Shown: positions 12,746 to 18,428 of the stretch, piece by piece
How positions within the stretch are numbered: position 1 is the first letter of the stretch
How the letters are laid out: each line of letters opens with the position of its first letter
Source: Thermoprotei archaeon
GTDB taxonomy: Archaea; Thermoproteota; Thermoprotei_A; Sulfolobales; Desulfurococcaceae
Reading direction: 5' to 3'
Assembly (NCBI GenBank): GCA_003661825.1
Contig: QMWW01000006.1
Coordinates: forward strand, 1 to 18,428
DNA length: 18,428 bases
Notes under the pieces: model-generated
Databases searched by the model: none
The model's input: the letters and a program-made list of their open reading frames with translations, nothing else
Told to the model about the DNA's origin: nothing
Program-made: the position numbers and the translations under genes

Positions 12746-13969
12746 TTACTTTGCCACGTTCCTGTACACGTATACGGCATAAGCTACTGCTACTAGCCCT
12801 ACTAGTCCAGGTGCAAAGAGGCTATTAGCTGGGCTAAGCCCTGTGTAGAGGAGGTCAACGGTGATCGAGGTGGTTGCGAGCTCCAAGTTCTCGATCATCC
12901 TCTGGAAGCCGGTGGTTCTACCCCTAATCTCTACTGGTAAAACATTTGTAAGCATAGATGATGTAGCTGGCCATAGTAGCGAGTTGCTGACAGCGTCAAG
13001 GCAAACTGCTAAACTGGCGATCCACGCGTTATATAAGCCTAGGTGCCTCGGTGTGGCGAGGATTATCTGCGAGAGAGAAGGTGATAGCGCGCCAGCTACT
13101 AGAGCTAGTAGCTCTCTAGTAGTGCCTTTAAGGGCTAGGAATAAGGCTGCTAGTATTCCTACACCTGTTTGAGAAGTTAGTGAGTATACCCCGGTCCGTC
13201 TTCAGAGCCCCAAGTACTCCACAACATAGATTGCTCCATAGATTTGTGAGACAGAGTATACTAATGGAGCGATAAAGCCCGTATAGACGTATATCTTCAG
13301 GGCTTTAATCATCTCGCTCCTTACCTAGCTAGGTCGAGCATAAACTCGTATACGCAGTCACCGATTCTCTTCTGTACCAAGGTTTCGCGGAGCCCTTTTA
13401 ACTCTGAGTACAACTACGGCTATACTGATTATACCGGAGAGTATAAACCTGTTCTTATACCCGTTATCCCAAGGCTGTCGTATAGCATGTCTCCAATAAC
13501 GGGTATGAAGAGCCATGGTATAGGGGGAATGCGTGGAGTACTAGGAATCCATTAGAGTCTTGTCCTTGGGTAGGGAGTCCATGACTATAGCTACTAGTGC
13601 TGGCTGGTAGAAGTGTTGCTACCTAGTCTATTACCCAGAGGATAGCGAGCTGTAGCCACTCTGTTACAAACGCATAGCAGTAATGTATAGTAGTTATGAT
13701 CGTTGCCCCGAGTACAATGATCTCCACTCTTCTGAAGTAGTCCGTAAGGAAGCCGCCGAGTATTATGAAGAACGCGAGTATGTACATACACATGGATCTA
13801 GCTCTAGCAATAGCTATTGAGAGATCGTCTGCATCTAGTGCCTTAGCATGTAGCGTAAAGAACGGGAAGAGGGGGCTCCGTTTAGTCTGAATAAGAACCA
13901 CGAAATAGTCATTATCCCTACGTTGTCCTTCGGCACCTCAGCTAGCCCTTTAACCTCCCTGTACAGCAA
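12746..13969 (-). pseudogene. Decayed major facilitator superfamily (MFS) transporter
   Basis: Joining minus-strand frames rebuilds about 408 codons, the full length of an MFS permease. From the N-terminus: a possible TTG start at 13969, GIMTISWFLFRLNGAP, then FPFFTLHAKAL, then the loop 2-3 signature GGFLTDYFRR (13623-13901). Next come QPALVAIVMDSLPKDK, PWLFIPVIGDMLYDSLG, SGIISIAVVVLRVKRAP, and a C-terminal half with SQTGVGILAALFLALKG and LPVEIRGRTTGF (a typical loop 8-9 motif), ending VYVYRNVAK. Frameshifts lie near 13871-13875, 13615-13625, 13549-13551, 13523-13527 and 13436-13446. From there to 12746 a single frame holds three stops, at 13358-13360 (TGA), 13325-13327 (TAG) and 13202-13204 (TGA). 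Two frameshifts sit in five-G runs, but the other lesions do not, so sequencing error alone cannot explain it. The substrate is unknown. Confidence 0.86.
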
Positions 13970-14123
13970 GCTCTATACCCCGCTGAATAGCTTGTATGGG
14001 CTATGTAGAGTGGTACCTATAGGTTTTCGGGATTCATATATCTGTCTCCAAGTACTTGTAAACGAGAAACGCCAAACTCCTGCGAGGACTTAACGCTTCT
14101 AGAGAAAAAGCACTACTAACCCT

Positions 14124-14687
14124 CTAGAGGAGGGCTTCCGAGTAGAAAAGCTGGGTATTGGTCGATAAAACCATTGTAGCAACAGATAGCATTACTACTT
14201 CGTCAACGCTTAGCTCTCCACCCCGGAATATGCTATCAACTAGGTCGTTGTTTCCCCCACTTAGCGCTGTAACTAGGTTTTTAACGCTTTCATAGACGCT
14301 TTCAGCTATGGATGCTATCTCGTCTATATCCAGGGCTTTCCTCAACCTCTGTAGCAGGAACGTCCCAACAATTATGTGTGATAGCGTGTCTTCGCCTATG
14401 TATTCTAAGTCCCATAGCCTAGCTTTGATCGCTGTTCCGAGTTTTTCAACTACTCCTGGAACGTACCTTATAGGAGCTAAGCACTCAATCCACTTATTAG
14501 TCAAGTACCATATGATTTTAATGGCTTCTAGCTTGTGTTCTCTGGAAGTCGCTAGACCGTGGTATGTAAGCGCTAGTATGTAGAGGTCTCTGATCGCCTC
14601 GATCAGCGATAGCTCGTCTACTGCTCTCTCCTGTTGTTGTGGCACGGACTCGAAGTAGCTCCTAGTTTCTCCCGAAGTCATATTCAT
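14124..14687 (-). CDS. Helical protein of unknown function
   Basis: Not recognised. The 187-aa product starts MNMTSGETRSYFES and looks almost entirely alpha-helical and soluble. Residues 26-70 form long amphipathic helices (LIEAIRDLYILALTYHGLA, EAIKIIWYLTNKW), a central stretch has HIIVGTFLLQRLRKALDIDEI, and the C-terminal 50 residues are an acidic helix bundle ending in FYSEALL. There are no cysteine clusters or nucleotide-binding motifs. The ATG has AGGTG 6 bases upstream and a TATA box TTTAAACT (14724-14731) at a fitting distance. It is monocistronic as far as can be seen, between the decayed transporter and the PEBP-like gene. Normal codon use and a good promoter and RBS argue for a real gene. 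Confidence 0.7.
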   Translation of the reverse strand: MNMTSGETRSYFESVPQQQERAVDELSLIEAIRDLYILALTYHGLATSREHKLEAIKIIWYLTNKWIECLAPIRYVPGVVEKLGTAIKARLWDLEYIGEDTLSHIIVGTFLLQRLRKALDIDEIASIAESVYESVKNLVTALSGGNNDLVDSIFRGGELSVDEVVMLSVATMVLSTNTQLFYSEALL

Positions 14688-14723
14688 AGTTTACACCTAA
14701 ACTCTAGATAGTTGGAGCAGTTT

Positions 14724-14731
14724 AGTTTAAA
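14724..14731 (-). promoter_or_regulatory. TATA box for the 14124-14687 gene
   Basis: The minus strand reads TTTAAACT, placing the transcript start near 14702 and leaving a 15-base leader that contains AGGTG. The rest of the 14688-14864 spacer holds only a short GATAC/GTATC inverted repeat around an AT core (about 14819-14844). Confidence 0.45.
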
Positions 14732-14864
14732 GAACCTTGGATTTATCGTAGTCGCAGTAGTGATGGCTATAATGCATTGGGAAGCGCGGATAGCGGTGGA
14801 TCAACTACGGATCCAGGCGATACGGTAAAATATTCACGGTATCCAGGGCCTTCTCTGCTCTCTT

Positions 14865-15383
14865 CTACCTGCTATAAGTTCCCATTAAGACTCCATAGCT
14901 TAGGGTTTTGCCACGGATTCTATCCATTAGCGAATCGATATCAGCACCTGGCTCTAGCTCGGTCCGCTCGCTTAAAGCCACTACTACGAAGAAGTACCTA
15001 TGGGTTCCATGGCCATGTGGAGGACAAGGGCCTCCGTAGCCGTAGTCCCCGAAATCATTTATACCTTGAACACCATATGCTGTAACTTTGTCTCTAGGCA
15101 CTCCTTCGGGTATTTCAGCTATTTCAGGTGGTATGCTGTAGAGCAGCCAGTGGTAAAATGTCCCTATAGGGGCATCTGGGTCGTACATTATGAGTACGAG
15201 TTCTACGGTTTTCTCCGGGACTCCGGAGATTCTTATAGGCGGAGATATGTCTTCTCCATCACATGTATACTTATCGGGTATTCTTTCACCATGTTTAAAG
15301 ACGGACTCGATCCTCATAGTTCCACTAGCTTCTTTTCTTAGTTCTTCCAGGGGATCGCTAACTCTCTTCTTAAAGAATACCAA
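14865..15383 (-). CDS. PEBP / YbhB-like (Raf kinase inhibitor-like) protein
   Basis: A 172-aa member of the phosphatidylethanolamine-binding protein family. Ligand-pocket signatures are DPDAP (68-72), HW (78-79) and GPCPPHGHGTHRY (118-130); the N-terminal IPDKYTCDGEDISPPI (35-50) is also typical. Bacterial and archaeal YbhB-like proteins are soluble and their ligands are not settled. The start is TTG at 15383, supported by GGTG 8 bases upstream and a TATA box near 15421-15431. This adds a charged 22-residue extension before M23, where most homologues would begin; ATG at 15317 would give a standard 150-aa protein. No signal peptide. It is transcribed alone. Confidence 0.9.
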   Translation of the reverse strand: MVFFKKRVSDPLEELRKEASGTMRIESVFKHGERIPDKYTCDGEDISPPIRISGVPEKTVELVLIMYDPDAPIGTFYHWLLYSIPPEIAEIPEGVPRDKVTAYGVQGINDFGDYGYGGPCPPHGHGTHRYFFVVVALSERTELEPGADIDSLMDRIRGKTLSYGVLMGTYSR

Positions 15384-15420
15384 GCTTAGTACACCATAGT
15401 ATACAGTTAATTTACTAGGA

Positions 15421-15431
15421 CTAAAAATAAG
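15421..15431 (-). promoter_or_regulatory. TATA box for the PEBP-like gene
   Basis: The minus strand reads CTTATTTTTAG, predicting a transcript start near 15398 and a 15-base leader with GGTG. This favours the TTG at 15383 over the internal ATG. Confidence 0.5.
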
Positions 15432-15446
15432 CTATCCCCCGGTTTG

Positions 15447-15455
15447 CTTAAATAG
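15447..15455 (+). promoter_or_regulatory. TATA box for the second C/D sRNA candidate
   Basis: CTTAAATAG is centred about 26 bases before 15478, which is just upstream of the C box at 15482. No gene starts within 190 bases on this strand, so the promoter is best explained by an RNA gene. Confidence 0.55.
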
Positions 15456-15477
15456 CTGGTTTAACGCATAGATTAGC

Positions 15478-15545
15478 TATAGTGATGAGCGAACCCGTGT
15501 CAGAGCCCTCCACTAGCTGTGAAGAGGGTCGGCGTTACTGAGGAT
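15478..15545 (+). ncRNA. Box C/D sRNA candidate (2'-O-methylation guide)
   Basis: Perfect C box GTGATGA (15482-15488), 12-base guide GCGAACCCGTGT, D' box CAGA (15501-15504), 14-base spacer, C' box GTGAAGA (15519-15525, one change), 12-base guide GGGTCGGCGTTA, and perfect D box CTGA (15538-15541). Both guides have the canonical 12-base length. D' and C' can form a kink-turn-like motif with bulge TGT (15518-15520) and the pairs G15505-C15517 and C15506-G15516. Predicted targets are ACACGGGTTCGC and TAACGCCGACCC, with the fifth base methylated; the first resembles a tRNA T-arm, a speculative link. Weak point: the D'-C' spacer is longer than usual, and CCCTC/GAGGG could form a competing hairpin. 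Confidence 0.62.
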
Positions 15546-15590
15546 CCCGCCTAGTCCAGTATGATCGCCTACCATAGGTGTAGCGAGTAA

Positions 15591-15600
15591 GCCTAAATAC
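15591..15600 (+). promoter_or_regulatory. Possible TATA box for the flavoprotein gene
   Basis: GCCTAAATAC predicts a start near 15621 and a leader of about 30-40 bases before the FMN protein gene. Confidence 0.35.
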
Positions 15601-15651
15601 CTATAACTATGTTCTTCCATAGTAGTAGCCTAGTTCAACAGATCTTAGGGC

Positions 15652-16395
15652 GTGATATTCTTGGGCAAAACCCGGATACTGCTGATCAACGGATCCCCTA
15701 GGAAGTACGGTTCAACGGCAAAGCTTGCAGCTATAGCGATGAAGGGTGTAAAAGACGCGGGTGGTGAACCTAGCTTAGTATTCTTGTACGACTACAGGAT
15801 CAAGGAGTGCATAGGCTGTGTATCCGACGATCCCAGGATCTGCAGGTTTCCATGCATTATATCGGATGACGACTTCAATGATATCGGTAGGAGAGTGCTA
15901 GAAAGCGATGGATTCATCATATTATCCCCAGTGTACTGGTACAACGTTACAGGTGTGCTCAAGAACTTCATTGATAGGCTAACTAGTATGGAGAACATGA
16001 TATACCATACGGGTAGGAGCATGCTAGAGGGAAAAGTAGCTGGCTTCATAGCGGTAGGCAACGATGTCGGAGGACTGCATGCTATAGCGTATTTGATGGC
16101 TGTAATGAACAGTATGGGCGTCCACATCCCCCCATGGGCTCTAGCGTATAGCCACGATAAAGAGGACGTTCTAAATGATGAGCAAGCAGTAAGAGATGCT
16201 TACAACGTAGGCTACATAGTAGCTAGTGCTGCACGAGTACTTAGAGAGGTAAAAGAGTGGTATCAGCCTGTACCAGAGCTTTCTCCTCTGAGGAAAGCTG
16301 CACTAGAGTTTATTGGGCAGTATGCTGGTGAGAAGAGGAAGCGTTTAGAGCTACTCAGAGCCCTGCTATCTAGTACTAGGAGTGGAGACAGCTAG
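15652..16395 (+). CDS. NAD(P)H-dependent FMN reductase / iron-sulfur flavoprotein-like protein
   Basis: Flavodoxin-like fold, 247 aa. The FMN phosphate loop is GSPRKYGSTAKLA near the N-terminus, the loop SPVYWYNVTGVLKNFIDR (around residues 90-107) is the second flavin-binding segment, and VGNDVGG follows. Between them lies a cysteine motif, ECIGC then RICRFPC and ISDDDF, as in the Isf family where it holds a [4Fe-4S] cluster; here it is C-X2-C-X7-C-X3-C, close to but not the exact archaeal Isf spacing. It likely moves electrons in oxygen or quinone detoxification or a redox pathway; the donor is unknown. GTG 15652 gives the listed protein. TTG 15661 is better spaced from AGGG (15647-15650) and is possible. 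The last 40 residues are a basic helix. Confidence 0.85.
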   Translation: MIFLGKTRILLINGSPRKYGSTAKLAAIAMKGVKDAGGEPSLVFLYDYRIKECIGCVSDDPRICRFPCIISDDDFNDIGRRVLESDGFIILSPVYWYNVTGVLKNFIDRLTSMENMIYHTGRSMLEGKVAGFIAVGNDVGGLHAIAYLMAVMNSMGVHIPPWALAYSHDKEDVLNDEQAVRDAYNVGYIVASAARVLREVKEWYQPVPELSPLRKAALEFIGQYAGEKRKRLELLRALLSSTRSGDS

Positions 16396-16413
16396 TACTA
16401 GAGACTAGTCTCT
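16370..16413. repeat. Palindrome cluster at the convergent gene junction
   Basis: CTAGTACTAG (a perfect palindrome) occurs at 16370-16379 and again at 16392-16401, and the second is followed by the 14-base palindrome AGAGACTAGTCTCT (16400-16413). The cluster covers the stop codons of both facing genes. It may help end transcription or may simply reflect the local richness in CTAG. Confidence 0.5.
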
Positions 16414-17112
16414 ACAGTATTTTTCAACTATTCTATCGATGATTCCAGACACGCTGTACAGCTTATCTCCTACTCTCTCGCTGAGCTTGTCTACTCTAAC
16501 TCCTCTTACTCCTCTTCTTTCAAGCTCTTTCCTCAACTCCTCTGGATCTACGTGCTGATCTGGCCCTAGCAGCACTATATCCGGGGATATCTCCTCGATC
16601 GGCTTGTATATGTCTTCTTCATCTCCTAGAACGGCATGCGAAACATACTTTACGCTTTCAACGATCTTCTTTCTCTGCTCCTCTGGGATAACAGGGTCTC
16701 TTCTCTTAAATCTCTTGAAGTTCTTATCGCGAGCAACTACCACGTATACCTCGCCTAGCTCCCACGCTTTCTTTAGCAAGTATATGTGGCCTGGATGCAG
16801 TATTTCAAAGGCCCCTGCAACAAGTACTTTCGGCCTCTTCAGTAGCTGTGTAAGAGGCTTCCACTTAATCCCTACTAGCCCCATGTGGTTGAGGGCGTCT
16901 AGTAGCCCCTCGGCATAGGCTATACAAGCTAGAGCGGTTGAGAGGTCTCCTTTATCCAAGTAGTACTTTGCATCGAATAGATAGCTCTTCGCCAGCTCTA
17001 CTACTTTCTCCACCTCTTTACCGATACTTTTACTACTGATAGAGCTAAGAGCTTCTTCGACATTAGCTATGTACGCCCTAACTCTACCCTCTTCTATGCA
17101 GTTGTTCTCCAC
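16405..17112 (-). CDS. DUF357 - RibL-type nucleotidyltransferase fusion (FAD synthase candidate)
   Basis: Residues 1-85 form a helical DUF357 domain (YIANVEEALSSI, then YYLDKGDLSTALACIAYAEGLLDAL). Residues 94-235 are a cytidylyltransferase-like domain with VLVAGAFEILHPGHIYLLKKA, where HPGH at 106-109 is the catalytic HxGH motif. VVVARD, the basic loop KNFKRFKRRDP, PEEQRKKIVES and PDIVLLGPDQ follow. Archaeal RibL makes FAD from FMN and ATP (or CTP); the match to its motifs is good, and the same two-domain arrangement is known in crenarchaea. The neighbouring FMN-binding protein converges on it with a 9-base gap, which fits flavin metabolism but is not proof. The start is GTG 17112 with GGTGAT just upstream and a TATA box TTATTAAC at 17149-17156. 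A glycerol-3-phosphate or choline-phosphate cytidylyltransferase is less likely. Confidence 0.88.
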   Translation of the reverse strand: MENNCIEEGRVRAYIANVEEALSSISSKSIGKEVEKVVELAKSYLFDAKYYLDKGDLSTALACIAYAEGLLDALNHMGLVGIKWKPLTQLLKRPKVLVAGAFEILHPGHIYLLKKAWELGEVYVVVARDKNFKRFKRRDPVIPEEQRKKIVESVKYVSHAVLGDEEDIYKPIEEISPDIVLLGPDQHVDPEELRKELERRGVRGVRVDKLSERVGDKLYSVSGIIDRIVEKYCRD

Positions 17113-17148
17113 TAGTAATCACCGCTACTAATCGCTAGCTAAGCAAAG

Positions 17149-17156
17149 TTAATAAC
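17149..17156 (-). promoter_or_regulatory. TATA box for the DUF357-RibL gene
   Basis: The minus strand reads TTATTAAC, predicting a transcript start near 17126 and a leader of about 14 bases that holds GGTGAT (17118-17123). Confidence 0.45.
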
Positions 17157-17183
17157 CAGAGAATGTATTGATTTACTCAAGCC

Positions 17184-17191
17184 TATTTAAC
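17184..17191 (+). promoter_or_regulatory. TATA box for the arginine decarboxylase-like gene
   Basis: TATTTAAC predicts a transcript start near 17213 and a 22-base leader. The Shine-Dalgarno match before the ATG is weak (GGTAG about 7 bases upstream). Confidence 0.45.
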
Positions 17192-17234
17192 TAGATGGGT
17201 AGTTGTGAGCGCAAAATAGTCTCGGTAGATAGTA

Positions 17235-18428
17235 ATGACTAGTGGATGGGGGATCGAGGAATCTAAGAAACTCTACAATCTCAATGGCTCGTTGAAGAAA
17301 AGGTTCTTCGATATAGATAGAGAGGGGTACTTAGTACTAAAGCTGGGTAAATACAACCTTAGGGTTTATGACCTAGTTGCTGAGTATGGACTGGTAGGAG
17401 CGTATATAAGAGTACTGCCATTCATAAGAGAGGTGATGGATCTAGTCTATGCCACGTATAAGGAGTTCTTAGAGAAGTACAAATACCGTGGAGACTTCAT
17501 ACCAGTTTATCCGCTTAAAGCTAATAGTAATAAACTCGTAGTAGACACCATATACCGCCATGGATCAAGATATAGGTGGGGGTTCAACCTAAATACTCTA
17601 CGAGAAGTAGAGCTTATAGAAAGCTATGTCGACGAAGAACCACGCATAATAGTTGTCGATGGAGTTAAGAGTAGAGCGATACTTGAAAAGCTCAGAATAT
17701 TCGCCGAGAAGGGATGGAAGGTTATAGTCGACATCGAGGGTGTACGCGACGCCGAGATCCTGAGCGATTACAGTATTTTCGCTGTAGGTCTTAGGCTAAA
17801 GTATCTCTCGGGAGGAGAGGGGCCTTGGAGAGAGTCTGTAGGGCTTGACTCGAAGTTTGGGTTATCGCTTACAACACTGTTTAAAGTAGTGGCTAAGTAT
17901 GATTGGATCTATGAGCGCGCTGTCCTTCTGCACATGCATCCTGGCTCCCAAATACACAGGTTTGAGGAGATTAATGGGTACTTCGTAGAAGCAGCGAACA
18001 TCTACAACGAGTTGAAGAAAGCTGGTTTTAAGAACCTAGAGTTCATAGACTTCGGAGGAGGCCTTTCGTACCCTTACCACGAATCTAGACTGAGCACCCT
18101 TGAATCCCCAGATTACGGCTTACACGAATACGCTGAGGCTATGGTTAAAGCGTTATCGGATTACTCCAAGGACTACCCCGGTATAGTGTTTGAGAGCGGT
18201 AGGTTTATCACAGCTCTACATCGGATAGTAGTCTCTAAAGTACTCGAAGTTAGACCCTACGACGTATACCTAGATAACGACTCGATAAGTGTTGTCGCAA
18301 GAGAAGCTGAAGGCCTAGAGAGCTTTGAAGAACTAGAGGAATGGCTTCAGTTAAAGCTGGGATCGATCAATAGTACGGCTAATAAACATGTGTATGGTAT
18401 CGATGAGCGTATTAGAGTGGAGAAGATC
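17235..18428 (+). CDS. SpeA-like PLP-dependent (fold III) arginine decarboxylase, 3' part beyond the window
   Basis: Open from ATG 17235 to the last base, 398 codons seen. The family's usual length is over 600 residues, so roughly a third or more is missing. The order of motifs follows biosynthetic arginine decarboxylase: an N-terminal KLYNLNGSLKKRFFDIDREG, YIRVLPFI, then FIPVYPLKANSNK with the PLP Schiff-base lysine K95. FNLNTLREVEL comes next where SpeA has the GSK-EL stretch, then HMHPGSQIH (233-241) for H-x-x-x-GS, and FIDFGGGLSYPY with D272 and the glycine loop 274-276. It would decarboxylate arginine to agmatine, the first step to putrescine and spermidine. The stretch near 18298-18370 (about residues 355-378) is acidic and helical. 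A related carboxynorspermidine or diaminopimelate decarboxylase is less likely given the N-terminal extension. Confidence 0.87.
   Translation, partial: MTSGWGIEESKKLYNLNGSLKKRFFDIDREGYLVLKLGKYNLRVYDLVAEYGLVGAYIRVLPFIREVMDLVYATYKEFLEKYKYRGDFIPVYPLKANSNKLVVDTIYRHGSRYRWGFNLNTLREVELIESYVDEEPRIIVVDGVKSRAILEKLRIFAEKGWKVIVDIEGVRDAEILSDYSIFAVGLRLKYLSGGEGPWRESVGLDSKFGLSLTTLFKVVAKYDWIYERAVLLHMHPGSQIHRFEEINGYFVEAANIYNELKKAGFKNLEFIDFGGGLSYPYHESRLSTLESPDYGLHEYAEAMVKALSDYSKDYPGIVFESGRFITALHRIVVSKVLEVRPYDVYLDNDSISVVAREAEGLESFEELEEWLQLKLGSINSTANKHVYGIDERIRVEKI

Noticed and set aside
12861..13172. Plus-strand open frame antisense to the transporter remnant
   Set aside because: The minus-strand frame shows MFS motifs and continuous hydrophobic segments; the plus frame is a by-product of that.
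14777..15085. Plus-strand open frame of about 100 codons over the PEBP-like gene, and a short frame from TTG 14712 with a hydrophobic stretch (LGFIVVAVVMAI)
   Set aside because: The first mostly lies antisense to a clear PEBP-family gene. The second is 38 codons, overlaps the promoter of the minus-strand gene at 14124-14687 and has no ribosome-binding site. They may be remnants, but nothing supports a gene.
1..18428. CRISPR arrays, insertion sequences, integrase or phage genes
   Set aside because: No regularly spaced repeats, transposase motifs, terminal repeats with target duplications or viral genes were seen.

Overview
The window looks like a gene-dense stretch of a hyperthermophilic crenarchaeon (Thermoproteota), most like Desulfurococcales or Sulfolobales relatives. 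The evidence is a short crenarchaeal-type SSB, archaeal TATA promoters (several leaderless or with very short leaders), a Nop2/Nip7-like ribosome-assembly pair, box C/D sRNA candidates, an archaeal thiolase, a DUF357-RibL fusion, and AGG/AGA/ATA-rich codon use. Of the 19 genes whose 3' end lies inside the window, 16 stop with TAG. Many genes start with GTG or TTG.

Layout. 1-3403: the end of a DUF72 gene, then an RNA C5-cytosine methyltransferase and a Nip7-like PUA protein in one operon. Facing them is a two-gene operon of a Cys-cluster (YkgJ-type) protein and an unknown protein. 3404-3658: a GC-rich tract that folds into a textbook kink-turn hairpin, read as an uncharacterised L7Ae-binding RNA. 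3659-7058: a biotin carrier protein converging on a CoA-carboxyltransferase subunit, which lies downstream of an acetyl-CoA acetyltransferase-like thiolase; this is an acyl-CoA carboxylation/thiolysis cluster without a visible biotin carboxylase. 7191-10018: a small C2H2 zinc-finger protein, a secreted transglutaminase-like protein, an SSB plus PqqD-like operon and a GIY-YIG (DUF123) protein. 10019-10239: a box C/D sRNA candidate sharing an AT-rich promoter with the GIY-YIG gene. 10240-12724: a MoxR-type AAA+ ATPase and its VWA (CoxE-like) partner.

12746-13969 is not empty. It holds a full-length but wrecked major-facilitator transporter gene on the minus strand, with about five frameshifts and three in-frame stops. 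14124-17112: an unknown helical protein, a PEBP/YbhB-like protein, a second box C/D sRNA candidate with its own promoter, an iron-sulfur-flavoprotein-like FMN protein and a DUF357-RibL FAD synthase candidate. 17235 to the window end: the N-terminal part of a SpeA-like PLP-dependent arginine decarboxylase, an enzyme type not expected in Crenarchaeota.

The most unusual signals are non-coding. There are two candidate C/D sRNAs and one GC-rich kink-turn RNA, two of which share sequence blocks; a hairpin encloses the methyltransferase start codon; and at two operon junctions the stop codon and the preceding codons form the next gene's Shine-Dalgarno sequence. No tRNA, rRNA, CRISPR array, insertion sequence or phage gene was recognised.
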